Assembly (NCBI GenBank): GCA_002492075.1
Contig: DKXD01000075.1
Coordinates: forward strand, 3,725-17,885
DNA length: 14,161 bases
Source: Ruminococcaceae bacterium UBA7135
GTDB taxonomy: Bacteria > Bacillota > Clostridia > Oscillospirales > Ruminococcaceae
Direction of reading: 5' to 3'
In this document: positions 5,132 through 12,891 of the stretch, piece by piece
Layout: each line of letters begins with the position of its first letter
How positions within the stretch are numbered: position 1 is the first letter of the stretch
Notes under the pieces: model-generated
Told to the model about the DNA's origin: nothing
Seen by the model: only the letters and a program-made list of their open reading frames with translations
Database searches by the model: none
Program-made: the position numbers and the translations under genes

Positions 5132-7351
5132 ATGGGTGATGTTTTGAAAAAAGAAGGTGAATTGAAGTGTCTGACCGCCGATGTGGAAAACATTATTTTT
5201 TATAACGATAGCAACGGATATATCGTATTGGAAATGAGCAAGGATGATAAGCTTTTCACGGCAGTGGGCAATATGGGCGATGTTCGCGAGGGCGAACGGC
5301 TTACAATGTACGGCGATTTTGTAAATAACCAGAAGTATGGCTTGCAGTTCGGCGTTGAGATGTTCGAGCGTACTCTTCCGACAGATGTGAACGCTATACG
5401 AAGATATCTCGGTTCGGGAGTTATCAAGGGTGTAGGTCCCGCAGCGGCAAAGAAGATTGTAGACGCATTTGGTGAGAAAACTCTTGAGATACTTGAAAAC
5501 GATCCGATACAGTTGGCGTCCATAAAGGGAATACCCGCCGATAAGGCGAAGCTTATCGGTCAGGAGTTTCACAACATTACAAGCCTAAGAAAGGCGATGA
5601 CGTTCTTTTCAAAGTACAAGCTCCCCCAGAATGTGATATCGGCGGCTTGGAAATTTTACGGCGGCGATCTTATCTGCGCGGTGCAGAGCAATCCGTATTG
5701 TCTTTGCGAAAAGGGTATTGATCTGAACTTCGAGGATGCAGACAGGATAGCGCGCGATCTTGACCTTCCCATGGACAGCGAGGAGCGCGTTTTCGCGGGA
5801 ATTATCTGGGCACTTTACCAATACGCAAACGATGGCAACAGCTGTGTTCGTGAGAGCGACGTCGCGAATTCTGTGACGCAGAAATTGCTTATTGGCGAAA
5901 AGGCGTATTATGACGCGCTGCAATATGCCGAGAGCCGCGGCGCTATTGTTAATACGGACAAGTATGACACGCGGTATATCTATTTATCGGAGTATTACAA
6001 CGCCGAGTGTTACATATCCGAAAAGCTTGCCGAGATGATAAAGCTTGGCAGCGAAAGCGCCGATTATTCCCCCGAGATCGCCGGCATAGAGCTGGAAAAC
6101 GGTATGGAGTATGACGATATGCAAAAGGATGCGCTTACATCGTGTATGAATGAGCGCGTTTTTATACTCACGGGCGGACCCGGCACGGGAAAGACGACGA
6201 CCTTGAAAGCGCTTTTAGCGTTGATGAAGCGGCGGCACATGAAGATAAAGCTCGCCGCGCCTACAGGCAGAGCCGCAAAGCGTATGTCGGATCTTACGGG
6301 CGCTTCCGCGCAGACGCTGCACAGACTTCTTGAGGTTGATTTTGCGGCGGGCGGCGGAACATTCAAGCGCAATGAGGAAAATCCGCTGGACTGCGACGCG
6401 GTAATCGTTGACGAGATGTCAATGGTGGATGTTATTCTGTTCGCGTCGCTTTTGAAAGCACTTAAGATCGGTACGCGGCTTATTATGGTAGGCGATACCG
6501 ATCAGCTTCCGTCGGTGGGGGCGGGCAACGTACTGCACGATCTGCTTGCAAGCGGCAAAATCCCGTCTGTCGAGCTTACCGAGATATTCCGACAGGCGGA
6601 GCAGAGCCTTATCGTTATGAACGCTCACAGCATAATCCACGGTGAGCTTCCCGAGCTTCATGATACGGCACATGATTTCTTCTTTATGTATTCCGCCGAT
6701 GAAGCCGCCTCGCTGCGGCTTGCGATATCTCTTTGCAAGACACGTTTGCCGAAAGCCTACGGCTATGATCCGCTGGAGGATATACAGGTGCTGTGCCTTT
6801 CAAGAGTGGGCGCGGTAGGTACGGAGATCGTCAACCGCGAACTTCAGGCGGCGCTGAATCCTCCTTCAAAGGACAAGCGTGAAATGCTGATGTTCGATCA
6901 GGTGATATTCCGCGACGGCGACAAGATAATGCAGACCAAGAACGATTACGATGTTGAGTGGCGGCGCGGCGCGGAAAAATCTCACGGCATATTTAACGGC
7001 GACATCGGTAAGATACTTGCCACGGATAGAGTGAACCGCCGCTGCGAGATGGATTTTGAGGGTCGAAAGGCGCAGTATGACGGAGATATGCTCAAGAAGA
7101 TAGAGCACGCTTATGCCGTCACCGTTCATAAAAGTCAGGGCAGCGAATATCCCGCGGTGATATTACTGCTGCCCAATTATCTGAACAGGCTTTCATACAG
7201 GAATTTGCTTTACACTGCAATAACCCGCGCAAAGAAAACGCTTATCGTTATCGGCACGGATGTGAAGATCGAGCAGATGGTGCGCAACGACCGTCGAGAG
7301 GAGCGCTATTCATGCTTGGCGCTCATGCTGGAGGATCAATTTGTAGACTGA
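5132..7351 (+). CDS. recD2: RecD2-type 5'-3' DNA helicase (SF1B, RecD/TraA family)
   Basis: This 739-aa ATP-dependent helicase is of the stand-alone RecD2 type, found in bacteria where RecD is not part of RecBCD; it acts in DNA repair and replication-fork maintenance. An N-terminal OB-like region (about 10-85) is followed by helix-hairpin-helix repeats (GSGVIKGVGPAAAKKIV, 95-110; IKGIPADKAKLIG, 131-143). The motor motifs are Walker A GGPGTGKTTT (348-357), the APTGRAAKRM motif Ia, DEMSMVD (427-433, Walker B), VGDTDQLPSVGAG (453-465), EIFRQA (484-489), YAVTVHKSQGSEYP (661-674) and LYTAITRAKK (693-702). All are intact and the length is normal. Start ATG 5132 is chosen because AAAGGGG and GAGG precede it; GTG 5123 is an alternative. 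The stop codon overlaps the comF start (TGATG), which suggests translational coupling. Confidence 0.95.
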   Translation: MGDVLKKEGELKCLTADVENIIFYNDSNGYIVLEMSKDDKLFTAVGNMGDVREGERLTMYGDFVNNQKYGLQFGVEMFERTLPTDVNAIRRYLGSGVIKGVGPAAAKKIVDAFGEKTLEILENDPIQLASIKGIPADKAKLIGQEFHNITSLRKAMTFFSKYKLPQNVISAAWKFYGGDLICAVQSNPYCLCEKGIDLNFEDADRIARDLDLPMDSEERVFAGIIWALYQYANDGNSCVRESDVANSVTQKLLIGEKAYYDALQYAESRGAIVNTDKYDTRYIYLSEYYNAECYISEKLAEMIKLGSESADYSPEIAGIELENGMEYDDMQKDALTSCMNERVFILTGGPGTGKTTTLKALLALMKRRHMKIKLAAPTGRAAKRMSDLTGASAQTLHRLLEVDFAAGGGTFKRNEENPLDCDAVIVDEMSMVDVILFASLLKALKIGTRLIMVGDTDQLPSVGAGNVLHDLLASGKIPSVELTEIFRQAEQSLIVMNAHSIIHGELPELHDTAHDFFFMYSADEAASLRLAISLCKTRLPKAYGYDPLEDIQVLCLSRVGAVGTEIVNRELQAALNPPSKDKREMLMFDQVIFRDGDKIMQTKNDYDVEWRRGAEKSHGIFNGDIGKILATDRVNRRCEMDFEGRKAQYDGDMLKKIEHAYAVTVHKSQGSEYPAVILLLPNYLNRLSYRNLLYTAITRAKKTLIVIGTDVKIEQMVRNDRREERYSCLALMLEDQFVD

Positions 7352-8052
7352 TGAATAAGCTTTCCGTGTATGAATTTAAGCGCAGAGCGCTTTCGGTTTT
7401 CTTTCCGAATATCTGTCCGTTCTGCGGGAGGGTCATTGACGCTCGCGACTATTACTGCGAGCCTTGCGAGGGGCTTTTGCCCTTGATAAACGGCGAGCTT
7501 CCTCCGCCCGAAAACGTTTCGCGCTTGTACGCGTGCTGTTGGTACAGCGGCATTGCCAGAGCGGCGGTGCACATGCTGAAATTCAAGTGCCTTATCTATC
7601 CCGCAGACGCGTTCGGGCTGATGATGAGCCGCGTTCTTCAAAACGTAAGCGCGGACGCGCTCGTTCCCGTACCGAGCGGCTTTTTAAGCATCGAAAAGCG
7701 AGGGTTTTCTCCCGCCGAGGAGATAGCCGAACGCGTTTCGATGCGGCTTAATATTCCGATACTGAACGCTTTGACGGCGGACTTCGATAAGGTCGAGCAG
7801 AAAACTTTAACGCGAAAAAGCCGTATATTAAACGCGCGAAAGTGCTTTCATTTGGCGGAAGACGTAGAAGTCACGGGAAAACGGCTGTTGATAATCGACG
7901 ATGTTACCACAACGGGCAGCACGCTTTCGGCGCTTGCCGAGATTTTGTTGAACGCGGGAGCAGCGGACGTTTCGGCGGCGGTGTTCGCGCAGGTTCCGGG
8001 GAGCATTAAAAGACCCGAGGAGCCAAAGCGCTACAAGCCGAAACGAAAATGA
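7351..8052 (+). CDS. comF: ComF-family protein (zinc ribbon plus phosphoribosyltransferase domain)
   Basis: This 233-aa ComF/ComFC/GntX-family protein is needed for natural transformation in several bacteria, probably acting on incoming single-stranded DNA at the membrane; its exact biochemical role is unsettled. An N-terminal zinc ribbon is visible (Cys22, Cys25, Cys36, Cys39: CPFC...CEPC). The type I phosphoribosyltransferase domain includes VPVPSG (105-110), KRGFSPAEEIA, Q-x2-LTRKSR-x2-N and the PRPP loop LLIIDDVTTTGST (179-191). The ATG at 7351 overlaps the recD2 stop (TGATG) with no close ribosome site of its own, so translation probably depends on recD2. An in-frame ATG at 7312 would overlap recD2 by 40 bases and is less likely. 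Pairing with a helicase recalls the comFA-comFC pair, although the helicase here is RecD2. A terminator follows directly. Confidence 0.9.
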   Translation: MNKLSVYEFKRRALSVFFPNICPFCGRVIDARDYYCEPCEGLLPLINGELPPPENVSRLYACCWYSGIARAAVHMLKFKCLIYPADAFGLMMSRVLQNVSADALVPVPSGFLSIEKRGFSPAEEIAERVSMRLNIPILNALTADFDKVEQKTLTRKSRILNARKCFHLAEDVEVTGKRLLIIDDVTTTGSTLSALAEILLNAGAADVSAAVFAQVPGSIKRPEEPKRYKPKRK

Positions 8053-8055
8053 CCG

Positions 8056-8076
8056 GGCGGTATTAGACCGCCTTTT
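8056..8076 (+). terminator. Probable terminator after comF
   Basis: GGCGGT (8056-8061) pairs with ACCGCC (8067-8072) around ATTAG, followed by four T. The stem is short and the T-run modest, but it lies just after the comF stop and just before the miaB promoter. Confidence 0.6.
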
Positions 8077-8103
8077 GATGTGTGAAAATTTGAAAAAATA
8101 ACC

Positions 8104-8132
8104 TTGTTTTTTTTCTGAGAATATGTTATAAT
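8104..8132 (+). promoter_or_regulatory. Sigma-70/A-type promoter of the miaB-mutS-mutL run
   Basis: -35 TTGTTT (8104-8109), a 17-base spacer ending in TGT (extended -10), and -10 TATAAT (8127-8132). The start would be near 8139, giving a leader of about 108 bases before the miaB ATG. The leader contains a 26-codon open frame (8151-8231). No known riboswitch class was recognised in it. Confidence 0.85.
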
Positions 8133-8246
8133 AATAAGGTATCGGCAGAGATGCACACAGTTGAAAGTATGTTGCGCGGCAGAGCTGTAATTTGGCAAAA
8201 CGCGGTTGCTCGGTGCGGATATTGCTTTTAAATTAAGGATAGGAAT

Positions 8247-9644
8247 ATGACAACTAAGATAAGCCAAGAAGAAATGGCGCAGCAGCGCGGCTTTATGGAA
8301 AAAGTCGCCGAAATAAATTCCAAAGGTTCGCCGCCTGTGGCACACGTTCATACGTTCGGCTGTCAGCAGAACGTTTCGGACGGAGAGAAGATAAAGGGAA
8401 TGTTGGCGCAGATGGGTTACGGTTTTTCGGATACTCCGGACGGCGCGGATATCGTTATCTTCAACACCTGCGCGGTGCGTGAGAACGCCGAGGACCGCGT
8501 TTTCGGAAACCTTGGGGCGCTAAAGCACGAAAAACGCCGCAATCCCGATATGATAATCGGAGTGTGCGGCTGTATGGTGCAGCAGGAGCACATCACAAGG
8601 AAGATAAAGCAGAGTTTTCCGCATGTCGATTTGGTGTTCGGCACGAACTCGCTCCACATGCTGCCGCAGTTGCTTTACGAGCAGCTCACGGAGCGCAAAC
8701 GGAAGTTCTTTATACCCGAGGGCGACGGAGTAATCGCGGAGGGCGTTCCTGTGCGCCGCGAAAGCAGGTTAAAGGTCAGCGTACCGATAATGTACGGCTG
8801 CAACAACTTTTGCAGCTACTGTATAGTTCCGTATGTCCGCGGCAGAGAGCGTTCGCGGGAGCTTTTGGATATCGTTTCCGAGGTGAAGCGGGCGATATCG
8901 GACGGCGCGCGTGAGATACTTCTGCTGGGTCAGAACGTGAACAGCTACGGTAAGGAACTGGGCACATCTTTTTCGGAACTTTTGCGCGAGATAAACGCAA
9001 TTGACGGGGAGTTCAGAATATGTTATATGTCGAGCCACCCCAAGGATTTCACGCGGGAGCTTATCGACACGATTGCGGAATGTGAAAAGGTAACGCGGCA
9101 TTTTCACCTGCCCGTTCAAAGCGGCAGCGACCGCATTCTGAAGCTGATGAACCGCCGTTACGGGCGGGAGGATTATTTCGGGATAATCGACTATATCCGC
9201 GAAAAAGTTCCCGACGCGGCTCTGACTTCGGATATAATCGTGGGATTTCCCGGAGAGACTTACGAGGATTTTTGCGAAACTCTTTCGCTTGTGGAACGCG
9301 TGAAGTTCGATTCGCTGTACACGTTCATTTACAGTCCGAGGAAAGGCACGAAAGCCGCAGAAATGCCCGACCCCGTATCGGCAGACGAAAAAGGCAAATG
9401 GTTCAGAGAGCTGCTGGAGGTTCAGGGAAGAATCGGCGAGAACGCGTATAACCGTTATGTCGGACGGACGTTCAGAGTGCTGTGCGAGGGCGACGGCAGA
9501 ACGCAAAGCAGCCTGCTTACGGGAAAAACGCCACAGGATGTTATAGTGGATTTTGAGGGCGACAGGTCGCTTATCGGACAGTTTGTTAATGTAAAAATCG
9601 AGAAAGCGTTTAATTGGGCGCTTATCGGGAAAATCATAAATTAA
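8247..9644 (+). CDS. miaB: tRNA-2-methylthio-N6-dimethylallyladenosine37 synthase
   Basis: This 465-aa radical-SAM methylthiotransferase converts i6A37 to ms2i6A37 in tRNAs that read codons starting with U, stabilising codon pairing. The N-terminal MTTase domain carries the auxiliary [4Fe-4S] ligands Cys39 (TFGCQQN), Cys75 (NTCAVRENAEDR) and Cys109 (CGCM). The radical-SAM cluster motif is CNNFCSYC (Cys185, 189, 192), followed by VPYVRGRERSR. The C-terminal TRAM domain occupies roughly the last 70 residues. NTCAVRENAEDRVFG and the SRE-S-RGRERSR context favour MiaB over the MtaB or RimO paralogues. The ATG at 8247 is preceded by AAGGATAGGAAT. It is the first gene of the run that continues with the YmcA/YlbF-like gene, mutS and mutL, the same order as ymcB-ymcA-(cotE)-mutS-mutL in B. 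subtilis, with no cotE here. Confidence 0.94.
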   Translation: MTTKISQEEMAQQRGFMEKVAEINSKGSPPVAHVHTFGCQQNVSDGEKIKGMLAQMGYGFSDTPDGADIVIFNTCAVRENAEDRVFGNLGALKHEKRRNPDMIIGVCGCMVQQEHITRKIKQSFPHVDLVFGTNSLHMLPQLLYEQLTERKRKFFIPEGDGVIAEGVPVRRESRLKVSVPIMYGCNNFCSYCIVPYVRGRERSRELLDIVSEVKRAISDGAREILLLGQNVNSYGKELGTSFSELLREINAIDGEFRICYMSSHPKDFTRELIDTIAECEKVTRHFHLPVQSGSDRILKLMNRRYGREDYFGIIDYIREKVPDAALTSDIIVGFPGETYEDFCETLSLVERVKFDSLYTFIYSPRKGTKAAEMPDPVSADEKGKWFRELLEVQGRIGENAYNRYVGRTFRVLCEGDGRTQSSLLTGKTPQDVIVDFEGDRSLIGQFVNVKIEKAFNWALIGKIIN

Positions 9645-9662
9645 TTTTTGGAGGATATTATT

Positions 9663-10082
9663 ATGACTGTTATTGAAGCTGCAAGAGTATTGGGAGAGGT
9701 AGTTCAGGCTGACGAGCGCTACAAGGAGTATGTTAAGTGCAAGGAGGAAAACGATAAGGACGAGTCTTTGCAGAATCTTATAGGCGAATTCAATCTTGTT
9801 CGACAGAATCTGGCTATGGAATCGGACAAGCCCGACGGTGAGAGAAACGACGAAAAGGTAAAGGAGCTTACCGCGAAAATGCATAAGGCATACGAGGAAG
9901 TTATGTCAAACGAGAATATGGCGGCGTTCACAATGGCAAAGCAAGGAATGGATAAGCTGATGAGCGAGATAAATACCATACTCACCTACGCGGTAGAGGG
10001 CGAAGACCCCAAGACCTGCCCGTCCGAGCCGCCCGCAGCCGATTGCTCGGGTTCGTGCAGCACCTGCGGCGGCTGTGGCTGA
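9663..10082 (+). CDS. YlbF/YmcA (Ric) family protein with cysteine-rich C-terminal tail
   Basis: This 139-aa protein is of the YlbF/YmcA family. In B. subtilis, YmcA (RicA) and YlbF (RicF) form an iron-sulfur complex with RicT (YaaT) that associates with RNase Y, directs mRNA processing, and is needed for biofilm formation, competence and sporulation. Residues about 1-112 are predicted almost entirely helical (VIEAARVLGEVVQ, EFNLVRQNL, KMHKAYEEVM, MAKQGMDKLMSEI), as expected for the family. The tail ends in a Cys cluster CX3CX2CX2C (Cys128, 132, 135, 138), with a further Cys119. This fits the cluster-binding C-terminal cysteines of the Ric proteins. The start at 9663 is set by GGAGG nine bases upstream; a TTG at 9648 in frame is less likely. 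Its position between miaB and mutS matches ymcA of B. subtilis. Whether it is RicA or RicF by descent needs a tree. Confidence 0.85.
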   Translation: MTVIEAARVLGEVVQADERYKEYVKCKEENDKDESLQNLIGEFNLVRQNLAMESDKPDGERNDEKVKELTAKMHKAYEEVMSNENMAAFTMAKQGMDKLMSEINTILTYAVEGEDPKTCPSEPPAADCSGSCSTCGGCG

Positions 10083-10131
10083 CGATCGGCGTGAAAGTAA
10101 TTGACATCAGAAAAGTTGAGGTGTAAGCGGA

Positions 10132-12756
10132 ATGGCGCATGAAGCGCAGGATAAGATCACGGAGAGCGACAAGAAAGTCTCTCCGATGTTACAGCAGTAT
10201 CTCGATATCAAAAAGCAGTACGGCGGATATGTTTTGTTTTTCCGCTTGGGAGACTTTTACGAGATGTTTTTCGATGACGCTCTTACCGTATCAAAGGAGT
10301 TGGAGCTTGCGCTTACCTCTCGCGCGGGTTCGCCGATGTGCGGAGTGCCGTTCCACAGTGCCGAGCTGTATATTAAAAAGCTTATCGACAAGGGCTTTAA
10401 GGTCGCGATCTGCGAGCAGCTTACCGATCCGAAGCTGACAAAGGGCTTGGTTGAACGCGGCGTTATCCGTTTGGTAACGGCGGGTACGGTCACCGAGTCC
10501 TCAATGCTCGCTGAGGACAGCAATAATTACATTGCTTCCGTATGCGCCGAAAGCAACGGTATAGGTATAGCGTTCGCCGATATTTCCACGGGCGAGGTAC
10601 ACGTTTTTGAAAAAACGGGAAAGAACCGCGAACAGGAAACGATCTCCGAGCTTTCACGCTTTGCGCCCGTAGAGCTGCTGATAAACGAGGACTTTTTAAG
10701 TCTTAAAGAGGTTCACACGTTCGTAAAGAATCGGCTTTCGGGCTGTTCGGTCGAAATGTCCGATGAAGATAAATTCGACAATACCGATCTTACTGTGATA
10801 ACCTCGCAGTTTGATGAAAACAAGTCGGTTGGCGAATTGGGAATATCCGCGCTGCCGCTTGTTCAGAAGGCGCTGTGCGCACTGTTCCGCTATGTCTGCG
10901 ACGCGCAAAAGGCAACGGTACAGCGTTTTGTTACGCTCTCTGTGCACAGCGGAGCGGAGTATATGGGATTGTCACTTACCGCGCGGAGGAATCTGGAGCT
11001 TTGCGAGACTATGCGGACCAAGGAAAAACGCGGCTCTCTGCTGTGGGTGCTGGACAAGACTGTCACGGCAATGGGGCGGCGCAGACTTCGCGCATGGACG
11101 GAGCGTCCGCTGACCTCGCATACACAGATACTTGCGCGTCTTGACGCAGTGGATGAGCTTATTCAAAATCCAACGCTTCTTTCCGATATCAGGGAAGCGC
11201 TGAAGGGCGTTTACGACCTAGAGCGGCTGATGTCGCGCGTTATGTACCGTTCGGCGAGCCCAAGAGATATTTACGCGCTGGGGCAGACATTTTCAAAACT
11301 CCCTGCTTTAAAAGAAACGCTCGGCGATTTAAAGTCGCGACTGACTGTCGAGCTTAACGGTTCCATATATGAGCTTTCGGACGTTTCGAGCCTTATCGCG
11401 AACGCGATCGTTGACGATCCGCCGCAGACCTTAAAGGACGGCGGGGTCATTAAGGCGGGCTTTAACGCGGAAATCGACCGTTTGCGCGGAATTGCGGGCG
11501 GCGGCAAGGATATTTTGCAGCAGATAGAGCAGCGCGAGCGTGACGCAACCAATATACGCACGCTGAAGGTGGGATACAACCGAGTTTTCGGCTATTATAT
11601 CGAGGTGTCGAAGAGCTTTATAGACCAAGTTCCCGCACACTATATCCGCAAGCAGACGCTTACGGGCGGTGAACGATACATAACCGAGGAGCTGAAGAAG
11701 GTCGAGGGCGAGATACTCGGCGCGAATGACCGAATACTGGGGCTTGAGCAGGCGGTGTTTAACGAGGTAAGAGACTACATTGCGACAAAGCTAAACGAAA
11801 TACAGGAAACGGCGGTTTCGGTCTCGGCGCTGGACGCCGTATGCTCGTTTGCTCAGGTATCGTTGGAATACGGTTATGTAAAGCCCGAGATAACGCTTGA
11901 AAATGTCATCGACATCCGCGACGGCAGACACCCGGTCATCGAAAAGATAATGCAAGACCACGCGTTTACGCCCAACGACGTTCTGCTTGACGATACCGAG
12001 AACAAGCTGCTTATCATCACAGGACCGAATATGTCGGGTAAATCGACGTTTATGCGTCAGACCGCGCTTATCGTGCTTATGGCGCAGATGGGCTGCTTTG
12101 TTCCCGCGAAGTACGCCAAGATAGGCGTTGTGGATCAGATATTCACGCGCGTCGGCGCGTCCGACGATCTCACGGCGGGGCAGTCCACGTTTATGGTGGA
12201 GATGAACGAGGTGGCGGAGATACTGAAAAACGCCACGAAGAACAGTCTTGTTATTCTGGACGAAATAGGGCGCGGCACGTCTACTTTTGACGGCATCTCG
12301 ATAGCAAAATCGGTGGCGGAGCATATCTGCAAAAAAATCGGTTGCAAAACGCTGTTCGCCACTCATTATCATGAGCTTATCACCATGGAGAGCGAGATGG
12401 ACGGCGTTCGGAATTTCAGCATTGCGGTGTCTCGGCGCGGCGATGACATAAAATTCCTGCATAAGATCATCAAGGGTGGCACGGACAACAGCTACGGCAT
12501 CGAAGTCGCGAAGCTGGCGGGTCTGCCGAACGCGGTCATTAAGCGCGCGAAGGAGGAGCTTAAGGATCTGGAGGTAAGCGGCAAGGTTCGCTTGGCGCAG
12601 GCGATAGAAAACACTAAGGATCATCAGTTCAGCTTTGCCGCGGTGAACGAGCAGAACGTGCTTGCAAGGCTTCGCGCGCTGGACATCAATCTGCTGAGTC
12701 CCATGGACGCTCTTATGCTGATAAAGGAGCTTAAAGAAACACTTGAAGATAATTAA
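10132..12756 (+). CDS. mutS: DNA mismatch repair ATPase MutS
   Basis: This 874-aa MutS1 protein binds mispaired or looped bases after replication and recruits MutL. The N-terminal mismatch-binding domain carries the intercalating Phe-x-Glu in GDFYEMF (Phe42, Glu44). Connector, core-lever and clamp domains fill the middle. The ATPase domain has Walker A GPNMSGKST (631-639), the ST-TF-E signature segment QSTFMVEMNE, Walker B VILDEIGRG (Asp710, Glu711) and the THYHEL switch histidine (His745). Length and motif set are those of a complete MutS1 rather than MutS2 (no Smr domain). Start ATG 10132 has GAGGTG eight bases upstream. It follows the YlbF/YmcA-like gene by 49 bases. A gap of 135 bases with two strong hairpins separates it from mutL. 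No oddities were seen in the protein. Confidence 0.97.
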   Translation: MAHEAQDKITESDKKVSPMLQQYLDIKKQYGGYVLFFRLGDFYEMFFDDALTVSKELELALTSRAGSPMCGVPFHSAELYIKKLIDKGFKVAICEQLTDPKLTKGLVERGVIRLVTAGTVTESSMLAEDSNNYIASVCAESNGIGIAFADISTGEVHVFEKTGKNREQETISELSRFAPVELLINEDFLSLKEVHTFVKNRLSGCSVEMSDEDKFDNTDLTVITSQFDENKSVGELGISALPLVQKALCALFRYVCDAQKATVQRFVTLSVHSGAEYMGLSLTARRNLELCETMRTKEKRGSLLWVLDKTVTAMGRRRLRAWTERPLTSHTQILARLDAVDELIQNPTLLSDIREALKGVYDLERLMSRVMYRSASPRDIYALGQTFSKLPALKETLGDLKSRLTVELNGSIYELSDVSSLIANAIVDDPPQTLKDGGVIKAGFNAEIDRLRGIAGGGKDILQQIEQRERDATNIRTLKVGYNRVFGYYIEVSKSFIDQVPAHYIRKQTLTGGERYITEELKKVEGEILGANDRILGLEQAVFNEVRDYIATKLNEIQETAVSVSALDAVCSFAQVSLEYGYVKPEITLENVIDIRDGRHPVIEKIMQDHAFTPNDVLLDDTENKLLIITGPNMSGKSTFMRQTALIVLMAQMGCFVPAKYAKIGVVDQIFTRVGASDDLTAGQSTFMVEMNEVAEILKNATKNSLVILDEIGRGTSTFDGISIAKSVAEHICKKIGCKTLFATHYHELITMESEMDGVRNFSIAVSRRGDDIKFLHKIIKGGTDNSYGIEVAKLAGLPNAVIKRAKEELKDLEVSGKVRLAQAIENTKDHQFSFAAVNEQNVLARLRALDINLLSPMDALMLIKELKETLEDN

Positions 12757-12762
12757 GCGTTT

Positions 12763-12799
12763 TTCCGTATATTCTCGCCAACGGCGGGGAGATGCGGAA
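12763..12799. repeat. Long imperfect hairpin directly after mutS
   Basis: TTCCGTAT (12763-12770) pairs with ATGCGGAA (12792-12799), and TTCTCGCC (12772-12779) with GGCGGGGA (12783-12790), around an AAC triloop. One A/G mismatch separates the two helices and three pairs are G-T, giving 16 pairs in all. There is no T-tract on either strand, so it is not a standard terminator. It may protect or pause the mutS-mutL mRNA. Confidence 0.65.
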
Positions 12800-12823
12800 T
12801 AGAGAGAACGGTGTATATTATTT

Positions 12824-12858
12824 CGCCGTTTTCCCCACCACAGACGAGGAAAACGGCG
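12824..12858. repeat. Perfect 11-bp hairpin with conserved 13-nt loop, copy 2
   Basis: CGCCGTTTTCC (12824-12834) pairs perfectly with GGAAAACGGCG (12848-12858) around loop CCACCACAGACGA (12835-12847). The loop and the CC/GG closing pairs match the hairpin at 480-512 at all but one base, while the outer stem does not. No T-tract follows. An alternative 8-bp pairing of 12804-12811 with 12826-12833 would break this hairpin. Confidence 0.7.
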
Positions 12859-12891
12859 CGTGAAGTATTGTAAAATTTAGGCGGTGTGGCT

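Noticed and set aside
8769..9884. 371-codon open frame on the minus strand
   Set aside because: It lies antisense to miaB, whose motifs are complete. It has no ribosome site and no recognisable domain, and long antisense frames are expected with this codon bias.
10101..10106. Perfect TTGACA upstream of mutS as a -35 box
   Set aside because: No -10-like sequence lies 16-18 bases downstream (TAAGCG region), and the start would fall on or past the mutS ATG.
11791..12624. 277-codon open frame on the minus strand
   Set aside because: It is antisense to the mutS ATPase domain, rich in His/Arg as is typical of a shadow frame, with no supporting signals.
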